From positions 20,411,686 to 20,475,685 of the forward strand of contig NC_050476.1 of the NCBI RefSeq assembly GCF_013373865.1: 64,000 nt of DNA, given 5' to 3'. The notes under the pieces were generated by a model. It did no database searches, was not told where the DNA came from, and worked only from the letters and a program-made list of their open reading frames with translations. This stretch comes from Monomorium pharaonis. Its lineage: Eukaryota > Arthropoda > Insecta > Hymenoptera > Formicidae. Positions 45,001 to 60,300 of the stretch are shown here, in pieces. Within the stretch, counting starts at the first letter, position 1. Every line of letters begins with the position of its first letter. Position numbers and translations under genes: made by a program.

Positions 45001-48000
45001 TTAAAACAGAAAATATAAAAAATAAACATTAATCAATAATTCATTCACATTCTTCTTTGTCTCGTATCGTACACCTTACTCTTTTTTTCTTTTAAAATAA
45101 AAAAGTTCGCAAAAAGCACTAGGCAATTCAAAAAAAAATCTAGCATTTGCTTCCATCTACGAAGAATTGGAAAAAATACTAGGCCGTAGTATTAGGTCAT
45201 AAGATAAATATTTCAAAAAAGGTTTGTATCTAAAAGAACTCGAAAAGATAGAGCTAAAAGTTTAATATTTTAATCTTTAAAATTTGCAAGATTTTTCAGA
45301 TATATTTTCTCATATAATAAATATATAATAAATTTAAAAAAAAAACTTTAATCTGTAATCGAGAGAAAATACATAACGTGGCCAAGTTATCTTATCTATT
45401 TGCTTATCACAAAATTTCAACTTAAAAAATATAGTGCATACGTTATGATAAATCGATGGGGACTGATAGACAAAAATGCGCAAAATATATAAAAATATTA
45501 ATCACGAAAGCTTGATGCACTGTACACAAAGAAGTCTTGTTTGTTAGTAAATGTTTCCACAGCACGTAGAGATAAGCGATATTTGAATTTCATCTTTTTA
45601 CATCGTGATGTTATATTACACAGATGAACACAAAAGGTTTGTTCTTTTCAGCTGAACTTCGTGTACAGTTCAACTTTTCTCTTCTTCTTTTCAACAGGAA
45701 AAGAAAAGAAAGATAAACTGTGCACAAATTCAGGTAAAAATAACAGACCTAAGACGTGTGTGATCCCTCCCTCAACTTTTCGTTTCGAGAGATGAGAGGA
45801 TGATTAAAATGTAAAATGTACAAATTCGAACGTCACATTCGCCATTTCCCGCAAACGGGACATTATCTTTCATATTAAAATCTATTATTTCATTAAGGCA
45901 TTTCCTGGAAATACCTTAATATGTCAACATTCTCGAAATTTTAATACAAGCTTACGCTATATTTTCAAGCATGATACATTTTGCGTACCATATTTGAAAA
46001 TGTCTAACAGTCGAACTATCTTAATCTCGAACTTCCCCTATCTTCGCCATTGAAACTAATACCATAAACTGGACTTCTTCTCTTGGGATATACTCCCACT
46101 ATTTGCATACGTAGGATGAAAATGACTAATGAGATTATGGGCATGTATATGGTCGTGACTGCATCATCAGTCATGTTCAGGCAAGATAATGGTTATGCAC
46201 TCGTGAGAATGTGACCGATTCTTACCTTTAGACTCAGTAAATCATTAGAGAACAGAGTATTTATTCAAATATATAAAAAATTATATAAGAATTCCCAGAT
46301 CTTCCAGAACTTATTCAAAATTCTAAGTAATTAGAGAATTTTTTAATGTAGCTTTAAAATTAATTTATTATTTTGCTTTTAATGTTTCCTATCATACAAT
46401 CATACAATCACAAAGAAAATTTAAGTTTTAAGTATAAAATTTTAAAATACTAAAAAGAAATGATATGAACTAAATATGGCATATAACAATCTACAATTTG
46501 TTAATTTAATTCATCGAAAATACAGAATTAAAAAAATAATAAAACATGCAACGTCAATTTAAAACAATGTATTGTTTTGTCACTAATTCTTTTACAAAAA
46601 CTCGCAAGTCACAAGGGAATAATCCCAGCAAACACAAAGTTACATGTAACGTGCTTGTTGAGTGGGAAATTACAACTAACAGGAACGTTACATGTAACTT
46701 GGTGTTTGGTGGGATGTTTATGTTAAATTTCATATTATTATTCGAGTTATTTATCATTCTAAGTATTTTGCACTATCAAAAAAGTGATAAGATTAAAAAT
46801 ATAATTTTGTCAGAAAGAAACAAAATTTCAATTTAAAAGTCAAATTTTCCAAACATTTTTTGTGTCAATAAAATCCAAAAAAAATTCATAATTTTCTTAA
46901 AAATGAAAAATTAATTCTCTAAAAATTTCAAGTTTCCCAGTTTTTTTCGATAATAAATACCTTGAACTAGAAATGATTCGCTATGCCGAACGAGCTCATT
47001 TTCAATCTACGCATTATGCTATTAGAATATAAAAAGGGGAAGTTGAGAGCAGAATACTTATTCTCAGTGAGTTAAAATTAAGAAAGTTTGGCTATATATC
47101 TCTTAATTTCTATCGATACATTATAATATGATATAATATAATACAACTTCATATTAGCATCTCTGACTATCAAAGTAAAAATGTCCATAGCTGTGTACAA
47201 ACGGAGACAGATTAATGGTAACGATATTCGTAACGTTAAGTTATTTTTCAATAATCCAAGATAATTTAACGTTATTTAGTTATTCATGAGCGTTAATCAC
47301 AATGATTTTATTCAAGGAATTAAGGGAATGATGTAAATGATGTAAAAATTTTGAAGAATGGAGAAAGGCCCAGACAAGATTACTAGCCATTGATAATATT
47401 TCTTGTGTATTTTATATACATTTTCTAATTCTTCAAATTGTGCGCTTATTACTTTCAATTTTGAAATACAGTTTCCAATCAGGATAATATCACAATATTA
47501 AATTGATAAGCATCAGTATTATAAAATTTTATATATATATAATTATCAATATAATATTATAATATTACTACTATAATGCAGTTTAAAACTATATTTCAAA
47601 ACTGAAAATAATCAACGCACCGTTTAAAAACTTAGAAGTAATATAAAATTGTACAAAAAATAATTCCAGCATTCGTATTGACTCTTCTCCATTTAATTTT
47701 GTTGTTCATATTGTTTGATCTTATTTATTATTGACAAATTTGTTTCTCAAAATGTTCTATTTTTTAAATTACAAAGTAAATCCGTTTATAAACAATACAT
47801 ATTATAAAACAAAATATCTGTATAATTTGCGCATATGAGTAGCCAATATGCAAAAGCAGCTATATATTCAAAAATATAAAAAAATTAAATATTAAAATCT
47901 TTATATTTTTAACTCCTTTTTAATTTCCTAACAAACTAAACATTCTAAAAATATAATCCTAATTATAAGTTCTATAAATCAAAGAAATTTTAAAAGTAGA

Positions 48001-51000
48001 TTAAATTTAAAAAAAATTAAATCCATGCTCTGTAAATTAATTTATAAATTAAGTTATATCTACTAGTTATATCTATTTATACACGTAAAAAAATTTATAA
48101 TAAAAATTACTATGGTAAATAGTAAGCGCAAACCAAAAAAGAAATTATGAAAATGTTTACTATATTCTTCATCAAATTACAATAGTATTTATGATATAAT
48201 TCTTCTCATGGTTTGTAACTACTATCGTACATAGTAATCTATAAAATTTTCTCTGTGTACGTACTCCTATTTCTTAATTTTGCTTTTTTTTTGCTTTATT
48301 TTATTATTTTTTAAATATTTTGATTTTTTTATTTATTTTGCTTGTTTATTTTGCCCATTTAATTATTTTAATTCAACGTAAAAATAAAAGAGGAAAAATA
48401 TTTTTCTTAAAAAAAATGTATGTAATGTTTTGTAATATATACAATAATTTTTTATTTTATTTTTTTAATATTTTAATAATTTTGATAATTCCTTTAATAT
48501 TTTTATATTTTAATAAAAATGATTCAAATATCATACAAATTTTAAGATTATTTATTTTTATACATCTATGTAAAAAATAAAAATGGAAATATAAGTTCCA
48601 AAATTCTTTCAGTTATAAAAACAGTCAAGTGCGTTATATTTTTGTTAAATAAGACAACACATTTTTCTTAATCAAGAAATGTTTTTATAATAACAAGAAA
48701 TATTGAAACGCGAAAAATGATACAAATTTTCTCGCTTTAGTAAAAAAAAGTATTTTAGTAGAGATAACTGCTTTTGCCAATGGACTACTGATATATAATA
48801 TTTTAGTAATTCGAAGGAATAAAATAGACAATATAATTCAACTACACATGACATCGTTATGATATTACGTGAGTTACAGTTAGATAAACGCAACGATACA
48901 ATATTTTAATATCGTCCCAATTACATATTCGTGAATAGTGCAGGTGATGATGCCAAATTTTGCTGATTATGACAAAAATAGTTGCTTGGATTACAAGTGT
49001 AGACATGTAATGCAAGTATATACCGTACATAAACCTACTTGGGGTATACAAATATCTTTTAAATTAACTAATAAGTCCAAAATTCTTGTCTAACTGTTGA
49101 AATCACGCAAGTAAATAGCAAAACAAGAGACAAGATAAAGCAATAGAAAAGAAATGCAGAAGGTGATCGTTTACAAGCACAGTTAGACAGATTTGTTCTA
49201 TATTATTATAAATTCATCTAAATTTACTAATTTCTGGATGATTCATCTCAATTTCCGTAATCACATAATATCTTAAAATCACAATTTTTTGACTTGTACA
49301 CTTTAAAACGTATAATCTAGAAAGAAGAGATGAAACATTCCATAGGAATGCTTAATAATCACAGAAGAATTCAAACTCATAATTTGGTTCTCCTAATATC
49401 TGAATGAAATCTATAACAAAGTACTAGTATAAAATATTAGGAAAGAAATTTAGTGTATAGTAATAAAAATATAATGAAAGTATGTACAATACACAACATA
49501 CAATATACCAAGAGTAACATTATACAATAAAAAAATACATAGAGAATGCTCTATTTACAATTAACAATGTGCAATTATAGCTCTCACTCTATGTGATGTA
49601 CCTAACTTGTGTGCGTATATTTATATTACAATGTACGTTGATATAAATGATTTTTTCCTCCAGGATTCCATAAAAATGTAAATTATTATTAGCTTTCAAA
49701 CATTGAACATAATAATTATAACACATAATAAAAGTTACAATTACGTATAAAAAAAGCATGCAACATTTAGCATATTCTTACACTTACACAGAATGACTAA
49801 AGACTTAAAAAATGACAATTTATGATTAAATACATGAAAATAATCCTTTCAAATGAGAAATAAATGAGTAGTGACAATTAAATGTTTAAGAAATGTACGC
49901 AATGACAAAGCTTCGGTTTTGAAAAAAATTGCCTGAATAAAAACTGTTAAAATATTAATTAAATTTAATTACGCTATTCATACAATTTGTAGTATTTATA
50001 TGATTACAAATTATATATTATATATAATAATACTATATAAATACATAATATTCACATTATTATTAGATAATTATTATTATTATAATATATAATATTTTAT
50101 ATATATAAATCTCAAACAATATGTACGGTTTGTGTACATAAACTATATTATTTGATAAATCAGTCTTTTATATAAGCGTAAAATTTATATTTTATTTAAC
50201 TTTTATATTTTAGATATGTCGAATAATGAAAAGATGAATAATTATCCAAAGCATTTACATCGTGAACATTTCATTGAACATCATTAAAAATGAGAAAAGA
50301 ATGGAAAAGACCAAAAAAAGAAAAAAAATTTGTATGTTTCCAAAACCCAATACATGCTTTGCATCCGCTAATACTGCTGCTGCCATCATCGGTAAGTAAT
50401 ATAATATTGGTTGTGATAATACATAGACCGGTAAGGGTGGGGGTGATTTTTTTTATTATTTGACGACAAATGACAGGATCGTGATGATAATAATGAAGTG
50501 TCACATGACATTAATAAGTCATATGACTTACCACCCATTTGGTGATTGACGGGATTACCAGAAGGTAGTGACCTGGCATCTTGCGCCTCCCCGCCAGACG
50601 GATAGAGCGGTACTGACGACCGATCGTAACAGAACTGACTGTTCTGCATATCTGCCGTATTCATAGTGTTGGCATTCGTGTGTTGGTATAACATGGGGGT
50701 ATGTTGTTGACTCGTGAAGTGTTGTGTATTGGTAGCATTATGTTGATTATGAGTAGGTGTTGCCGGGCAAGCCGAGTGTGAATGACTAGGTGAAAGAAGA
50801 GGTTGTTCCTTACTCACGCCGCCATAGTGCCGAGGGGAGCCAATCCCACCTGCAACATCAATCGTGTATACCCGGGTTGCCCATCGCCAGCCTTTTACCG
50901 AAACATTTAAACGCTTCTAATTTCGCTTTCATGTACCATGCCAGCGATCATCGTCAAATAGCCACGCACATAATATCAAGATCGAAATCTATATGTTGAA

Positions 51001-54000
51001 TAAATTAACAACCGGCTGAATATGACTAATGCATTTGGAAAGCGGATTTCGATTCCGCTAGCCAAAAGTCAGAAGCAGATAACGGTCATATGCCAAATAA
51101 ATAAAACTCGCGTGTTTCCGAAATTATTATCTAATAAGTTGGTCTCGCCGACATACAATGCTATTTTTATTGGACTTTATATTCAATTACCAATAAATAT
51201 TATATGATATAATAAAAAATGATTAAAAATTTTGCAATAAATATTGAATGTAATAAAAACTTAAGAATTTGATAAAAACTAAAAATTCCTTGTATAATAA
51301 AATACATTTTATTTTATTTAGGCTTCTTAAAATATTTAAAATATTTTAATCCTATAATTATACCGAAATACTGAACTCATGTTAAAAAAATTTATTGAAT
51401 CTAAACTCTGCACGAATAAGGAAATAAAATCATAAGGCTTTCTGCTTGAAAAACAAAAAATAAGATAAGAAAGCGGTTCAATCTCTAGTATAACACATCG
51501 CTTCAATCATAAATTATTAAGATCAAATCACAAATTATGCAAAATCTGCTACATTACTCAGAGAATTGCGCTTTTCTTCTAAAGAGAATTCGTATGACAC
51601 AATATACATTACGTAATTTTATATTCACAGAAAAAACATCGAGAGATATACAGGCATAAAAAAATACTAATGAAATCTATGCGCATACCCGACTAATCTA
51701 CGCACGGTTTCCACAGTTTAGTAGATTAAATAAAGTTAATCTTAATCTGTACGTACTTACCACGACCTCGAAACAAAATCTTTCATATATCAATCACAGT
51801 CCTTCCATCGCGCGTATAATTATATATTAAATATACTCGCATATTCTAGCTTGTATTATAAAAATAACTCAATTTCTACGCAAATACTTACTCAAGAATA
51901 TCTTTACTATCCGCGAATAAACGAAGTAAAATTGAATTAACGCATTGTTTAAACGCATTAAAATCGACGAAATCGGCCTATTAGAAGTTAGCCTCCCATT
52001 TTTTAAATTAACATATTTTGACAATATTGCTGAATTGTGCTAAGTTCGTGCTACATTGTGCTCGTCTTAAAACGGTAATATAAAACATACAATAAAAAAT
52101 ATTTAAAAAAAACGATTTTTTAGGTCAGCCACCCACTTTCAGTGTTTCGCAATTTTCTCAATTATGCTAACATTGTGCCAAAGTATTATTTTGAAAAAAT
52201 AACAACAAAAAAGTTACGATAAAAAACTAATTTCGAGTAATATTGATAACAATTGACATTTTTACATATATCGGTTATCTGATAAAAATAATATCGCATA
52301 TTTGAGTTGTGCTAGCCTAGCACAATTCAGCACAATTCAGCACAATTCCGTTTCTGTAAAACAATGATATAAAAGGCACTTTATTCTTGAGTTCGACCCT
52401 TCGCGCAGCAGTTTTAAATCCAAATTACAAGTTTACAATTATCTTACGGGAATAATATCGCATATCTGAGTTGTGCTAGGCTAGCACAACTCAGATATAT
52501 GATATTATTTTTCATCAGATAACCGATATATAGAAATGTCAATTGTTGTCAATATCACTCTAAATTAGTTTTTTATCGTAACTTTTTTGTTATTTTTTTA
52601 AAGTAATACTTTGGCACAATATTAGCACAACCTAGCACAACTTAGCACAATTGAGAAAATTGCGAAAAATCGAAAGTGAGTGGCTAAAAAATCGTTTTTT
52701 TCCATTTCTTGTATGTTTTATATTATTTTTAAGAGACAAGCACAATGTAGCACAAACTTAGCACAATTCAGCACAATTGTCAAAATATGGTAATTTAAAA
52801 AATGAGGGGCTAACTTCTAATAGACACGAAATCGCCTATTTAAGAATCACGTAGTAAGTCTATCTCTTATTAATAAATGACATAACCGTTACTTAAACAT
52901 GAAATTACGCTATCCTAATCAGAATACTCTGTAGAAAAGTCGATTTACCGATATTAAAAATTATATTTAAAACAATTAAAAAATAGAACAAAAAGTAACT
53001 TTTAATTACTAAATTCATTTTTAAAGAATTCGTTTTCAACGTGATTTAATCAATTAAAACAAATAAAATTAAACACACGTTGGGGCAGGGTTAACCACAC
53101 AGTAAAACGACTTTTCGACGAAGCATATATATCTTATAACTAAATATATAAATATATAAATATATAATCTTCGTCATTATTTTTTTACACATCGCATATT
53201 TACCATTACTTCATTGTTACTAAACGAATGAAGTGTTCAAGTATAATTTTCTATTTAATTTCCTCCTCCCATATATCTCCTGTAAATTCTATATATATTT
53301 CTAATCAATATATTATACATACGAACTATCGTTAAAGCAATGTTTCCTACACAGTCACAAAATCGATTGCTTTTCTCTTTTTCTTTGTGTCCGATCCTGA
53401 TTATTTGTAACAATTCTAATTATCTTTTAGGCTTTAAAACGGGGAAATGTATAATCACTCGAGTCTGAGGCTCTGACGATTAGCATGAGAAAGAAATAAT
53501 AAATACCTGGCAATTGAGTCGTAGCAGAAGGCGTAGATGTGGTCCGTTGCAGCCGATACTGGGCCGATGGATTCGGTGCACCAGTATTGGGACCCGGCGG
53601 AAACTGGCTAGCCGTGGGCGATGTCGGTGGAGGAAACGCTTCAGCAGGAAAGGGAGATTGCCGAGCGGAGGCTGCTGTCCCCGGCGAGGGCATCGATCGT
53701 TGTTGCTGCTGTTGTAACTGTTGCTGCGCCGTGACTTGCTGCTGTGGCCTCACCTGGTTCACGTTGAATAATCTCGGTGTGTTGCCGTAATTGCCCTAGC
53801 GCATCATGCAAACGTATAAAAATATTCATAGAAATAAAATATATGTCAAATATAAAAAAGTTAAAAACAGAAAAAAACAATAAATGTATAGAATTATAAA
53901 ATACAAGTAAAAATCTAAAATATAATTAAAGCTTAATTTTCTATGCATTGCATTAACATTTAACTTCCTGTAGTTATTCACATAAACATTCGTTAAAAGT

Positions 54001-57000
54001 TTGCATATTTTAAATCTTGTACCTTTCAAATAAACTAATTAAGCAATCTCAATTAATTTCAATTTAATGTTTCTAGAAACAACTCGTATTTGTTGTTCTA
54101 TTATGTTACTCTGATGCGAGAGTAATGTTTTCGCACTCACTTGTGCTACTCGTGGCGACAATGGTTGCGGATGAGAGAATGACAATATACCGGCTGGAGA
54201 ATGTGGTGAGAGCCTTGCCGCAGCGGACACTTGTTGACCACTATTGAAATTGTTATTCACAATGTGGCTGTCATAAAAGAAGAATGTGATAAGATGTGAT
54301 AAGATTTTTAATGAGTGCTTTTCATTTAGTGACACAAGTCTTTCTATCTTTCTTGGTGTCTATTTATTAATAAATATAACAAAGAATGACACTTGTGTAG
54401 ACTTATGTATCAAATAAAACTACGTAAAGTACGTAAACTACGTAAAGTATCAAATAAAACTACGTTAACCTTTTTTCGGTTTGAATAAACACTTCTGAAA
54501 TACTTAACATAACAGGATACTTACTGTTGTGGTATCGTCGATGGATGAGAATACGAGTGAGCGAGTCGGTGACCAGCCATCTGGACGGATGCCCCATAGC
54601 CTGGAGAAACTTGTGAATCTGGGACACTCGATCGCTGAATAAAGGAAAAATGATAATTGCAACATTCGTAGCAATTACATTGTTTCTAAACAACAAAATA
54701 TTTTTATTAGATAAATTAATCCAATATATCAAAAATAGCAAATAATTATATTTTGTATAATTCGACTTTAAAATTTCAGATATCCTTCGTTATTGTTGTT
54801 TAATATAAAAGTAAAGAAAATGAGAAGTTCTTCAAATAATTTTTTTATTTTTCTTCTAATTTGTTTAAATCCTTATACTTTCGTGATAAGCTATATACCT
54901 GCAACGACACATTCGGCGGTGCAACGGTATTGTTCAAAAGGTTATCAATATTATGGATGCCACTGCTAATTTGATCCGTTGCGGTAGCATTCGATGGGAT
55001 AAGCAGCTGTTGTTGCTGCTGTTGTTGCAATAAGCGTTGCTTTTGCTGTTGTTGTTGCTGCTGTTGTTGCTGATGTATGAGCTTAGAACGTTGTTGCTGC
55101 TGTTGCAACTGCAACTGCGTAAACTGGCTGGTCTGTCTGATACCTGGCTGAGCGTTGAACCTCATCCTCGGTTGTTGGTACATAGGAGGTGGTTGGTAAT
55201 TGTGACTGGCAGTCGTCACAGGCGCGGTTCCCAACTGCAACAAAATTCAACATAAAATTTTCTTATAAACTGACACAATATAAATGCAAAAATAATTTAA
55301 TCTTTGAGACTAGTGGCCGAGTCATTCACATTAATTATTCCTCGTACATTCCCTTAGTATCGCAAGGGTATAAATAATTTAAAACTTTGTTAAAACTGCT
55401 GTAAAAACTGCTGTTTTAAGTACTGTATTTATACATAATTTTTATTTTTCAATAAAGTAAAGATCAAGACTGACCCAACCACAATCCGCCGAAAGATTAA
55501 AAAATAAAACAAAATTAATTTATAAATAACTTAATTAAAGAAAAAACTTACCGCGGTGGAATAGGCTGGAGGCGTGCCAGACATAGTTATGCTGGAAGAC
55601 GTCGAGATCATGGCACTCTCGCACATCAACATCTTTTGAATAGCGGTAATTGCCATTGCATCGTTCAGGGGTTTGTTGTCCACTTCAATAGCATCTATTA
55701 TAAGATTTTTTGTTATAAACTAATTCATTAGATATGTAAAAAGTATAATCTTTACAATAATATATAATTACTTTCGCTGCCGCATACAATTCGTTGCATT
55801 ATACCCCGCAGAAAATTGACTGTTCCTAAAACAGTTACACAATTACCCGAATTACCCAAATTGTTACTTCGGAAATCGTATCCAAGCTAAAACGAATCAC
55901 TATATCAAGTAATATATACTAATATTATTTGATAAAAGTCACAAAAATAATCAAATTTGGATTTATTTGGACAGAACGACAACGAAAGTTTGTTAAATAT
56001 ATATTTAAAGTGTACAATATTCATTCACATAAATAATTCATTAAAATTTCATGTATCATGCGGTAAATTTAAATGTAATTTTATATAAAGACATTGTAAA
56101 CATTTACAATTATATTAAAAGTATATTATGTCTACAAAATCAGAAAATTAAAATATTGCTGTTTAGCATTTAATTTTGTTTAGCATTTCATATAAACATA
56201 GCAGTCGTGGCACAGAAAGTTCTTATGCTTTCTTCTGTTCCAAAAATCAAATCCAATGCTGAATTAAAATCCGATCAGAAGTTCATCGGATTTTATTTCG
56301 ATTTGCTATTGCTAACTCTCAGAAAGTAGTAGTAAATCACCGAGAGTACCCTACCATAAAAATCCTAAGGGCCAATTAACTTCTTGATAAACTTACTTAT
56401 CAGATAAACATGTATCTATCTTTATCTGTATGTATTTATCTTTCTTTTTAAATAGAGACAGATAATAATATATAAGTACTTGTTAGAAAAAGCTTTTCAA
56501 TAAATTGGAACAATCATCATTTAATAGGCCAAAATTGGCCTTTTAAACTATAAATCTCGTATATATATTTATGTAAATTATAAAATTCACACGACATAGA
56601 AATATACTAAAGAAGATTACCATTTCTAAAGACTCAAAGTCGATTTGTTCCAATTTATTGGAAAGCTTTAGCAGACCAGTATCTATTATCAGTCTCTATT
56701 TATTTAAAAAGAAAATAAAGATAAAAAATACATGTTTACCTGATAAGTAAATTTATCACAAAGTTAAAGCAATTGGCCCTAAAACTAAAGACAAAGTTAT
56801 AAATTTAATACTTACTTGTAATAGCTTCGTCCGGCACAATTTCAATAACTTGATCCAAAATTTCCGAGAGATCAGGATCTGATGACTGATTATCCCAGTT
56901 AGTTGAGTCATTGCCAGTCTGACGATATTCTCCTCCACCCGCAAATTCGGACTCGATTGGTCCCATTTGGGGCCTCTGCTGCAAAGAATATAAAGATTAT

Positions 57001-57356
57001 ACTTTTTATGTTTAAAAATTAACAATTCAGACAGTAATTTTTAATGTACTGATGAAGAATCAATATTTGTCCAAAAATCAATGATTCTTTTGTCACCTAT
57101 AAGGCTGTATTGTATGAAATTTTAAATCCACAATTTTTTATGTTAGTTAAGTTAAATCGCACTCACTTGACTTAGCACATGACTGAGGTAGGTATTGGTT
57201 GTTTGACGAGGTAGTTGTCTCGACTGGCTTTGGAGAGGACGCGCCGACGTTGCAGTCGTCGTGATCGCGTTATTACCACCAATTTGCATACTGCCACCGG
57301 TCCAAGGCTGCTGCTGTTGCTGTTGTTGTTGAGGCTGTTGCTGTTGTGATTGCTGC

Positions 57357-57388
<32 letters not shown>

Positions 57389-60300
57389 CTGTTTTAAGCG
57401 AGGCAGCTTGTCCTAATTATAAAACATTAATTATAATTATTTTAAAAATTAAAATATTTTTTATTTTATGAAATAATTGCACATACTATCAAAAGTCAAA
57501 GTGTTAAGTTTTGGAATTTTTCTGTTTATTGATGTTTCAACTTGAGCAAAACAAATTAAAGGAAAAATTTACTTTCTAATACTGAAGTTTTCTAACAATA
57601 AAGCATGTAAATAATTTTTTTTTTTCATCAAACTTTCTATAGGCCTCGTATTTTAGCATTAGCATCACCTGTATCTCCAATGCTAAAATATGACCCAAAT
57701 GCTAGTAGTAACTAAATCCAGTCGAAGCATATTAATCACATTATTAATCTTGAAGCTGTATTAGCACTGGGCAATTAGTCGACTCACTGCACTTGTTGCA
57801 CAAATAACTTTCTTTGTAAAAAGTAAAGTAACAATTATCTTCAATAAAAAATATTTTTTTGACAATAGTCTTAAAATATACCTATCATAAATTTTAGAAA
57901 AACCTATTATCATATACTCAAAAAAGAATTTATAGTTTCTTGAAGAATATAAAATTGAATTTTAAAAAAGTCAAAGTAATAAGTAAATAAAATTTTTATT
58001 ATAACTTAATATTCTTAATTAAAGTATTAAATTACTAAGATTATATTTTAAATAAATTTATTGCATGTAGTTCTTCAAACAAAAAATCTAAAATAAATTC
58101 CAATTTTTTATATAACATTGGCTAAGCCATTTTTTTTAATTAAACATCAATTATCGACCCTTTTTGAGAAAAAGATAATTCTTGTATTATAATTTCTTGT
58201 ATCTTGTATTATAATTTTTTTATTAATTTTGAGGGCATAATTTGTAAATAAGGTATGTATATGTATTTATCGAAAAATGTTAATTTTTGTATATCTATAT
58301 TATTGCAAAATAATTTGGGGTATAGAGTGACCCCGCGCGAGTAATTACATTACAAAAATCCGCGCGAGTACTTACGGGTTAAGCAGCACAAAGTACACGC
58401 GGGATTTCTATAATGTAACGTATTCTATACAGAAATCGGAACGCAACTAACTTCATATTTCCTGTTCGCGTGTGTACAAAAAAATGCATTCCCAAATAAA
58501 TCTTTGTTTTCTAGAATAATCTAATATCAAAATATTATACATATTAAATATAATACAAGCTATGGAAACAGAATCGATCTAAAACGTTCACTAAACTTGA
58601 TATATTTCATTCACGATCCTGGTGACAAAACGATCGATTGTGCGCTAATTCCGTGAATCGAAAAGAAAAAAACAATTAGTTTAAATCGCACCTGTGGCGT
58701 TGCCGATATCACAGATGCGGGAATCGGTGGGATAGTCGTTGGCTGAGGTGGCTGTTTCGCTAACAAGGACGCCAACATTTTGTTCTTTTCCCACAGCTTA
58801 CTCGTGGCACTACTCGATGAACTCGTCCCCGAAGAAGACACCTGATGCGAACCGTCCACAGGTCGTTTCACGGCTACGTTTGAATCGTTGTCCTCTCCTG
58901 GCCTCTTCTGACCAACCTGCGTGTTCCCGAGACCAATGTGCTCGGCCGATTGCGACGGAGACGGAGACGTGGAGACGGGATTAAATCCAAGACTCCGCAA
59001 GAGAGGATCGTTCTCCCGATTCTACCGCAAAAGAAACGAGAATACTCAGGCTCTAAGAACGCTGTTAATAGTCGGATTCCACTTCTTCTCCTGCTCCCCC
59101 CCCCCCTCCTACGTTTATTCTTCTTTCCCCACTCCGTCACTTTAGCCAATAGATACGAGATTCTTAGTATACTTTAGTAAACCTCAGTAATGAATAGCAG
59201 ACACGAAAAATATCAAAAAATTGATTAGAAGCAATAAATAAAGAATACCATAGCTAAGTTCAGAGATATCACCGGATGTCCTCAGGTATCATTTTATCCT
59301 TGTTTAATATTCCATGAACAATCGACCCTAAAAGACTGATTTTACGGACACTTTCAATTTCCTTCTATTTTCTATAGCCACCTATGTTATTCTCCTCATT
59401 GTCGCTCGAGACTCAACAGCCAAGCGAGCCATCGAGCACGCGTCGGGCACATGTAATATAATATTCCGCATGACAAATTTTTCAAATGTGTCGATTAGCT
59501 ACAGAGAACTATTCGAGTAAATATTCCCCATTGAACAGCTAATCAATATACTTGAAAAATTTGTCGAAAAATTCATTTATGTAGTAAGGCCATTGCACGT
59601 ACATTTCTATTCATTAATGCCCGGAATTGTATTTTTACCATCGGTTATCTCATCTATATGGAATTTATTATAACCATGGACAAAAGAGTGGTATTGTCAT
59701 GTGTTATCTAAAAATGATCAATTCCCATAGATAAGACAAAACACGACAAAAATGTCACTATGTGCAAACGGAAGTCCAAGCATTAATGAATAGCAGTTTA
59801 CGTTTCTGTTATCGTTACCATAAGAAATTGAGCAATACGATTGGTTAATTCGGTCGGTTAGGGCTGATTTGAGCAATATGATTGGTCGAAATCTTATGAT
59901 TACAATTACGGAAATGTACACTGCTATTCTGAACTTCCGTTTGCACAAAGTGACATTTTTGTCATGTTTTGTCTCATTTATGTGAATTGATCATTTGTAG
60001 GTAACACATGACATACGACTCTTTTGTCCATGGCTATAATAAATGCCGTATAAATGAGATAACTAATGATAAAATAAAACCAAGATAAAAATACAAGTCC
60101 AGGCATTAAGGAAATGCTGGACTGCCTCTCAAACTTGATCGAGGTCGATAATGTAGAGTCATTCGTGCACATAATTAATGAGATTTCGTACGTATTTCTT
60201 TTATAGATTTGAAAATTCTTTTCCAGAATTAAAGTACACATATTAATATCAATCTGTGAATTGGATTTTATATCAAGAACCAAACTTTTTTTTCATATTA

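Larger units (their letters stand above)
44190..50531. other. tai: taiman intron between exons k and l
   Basis: 6.3 kb, AT-rich. Contains a GT microsatellite at its start (about 44297-44348) and two short inverted-repeat elements at 45641-45744 and 46624-46713. Otherwise nothing notable. The 1.1-kb intron 42910-44000 has only a short TA run near 43378-43398. Confidence 0.5.
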
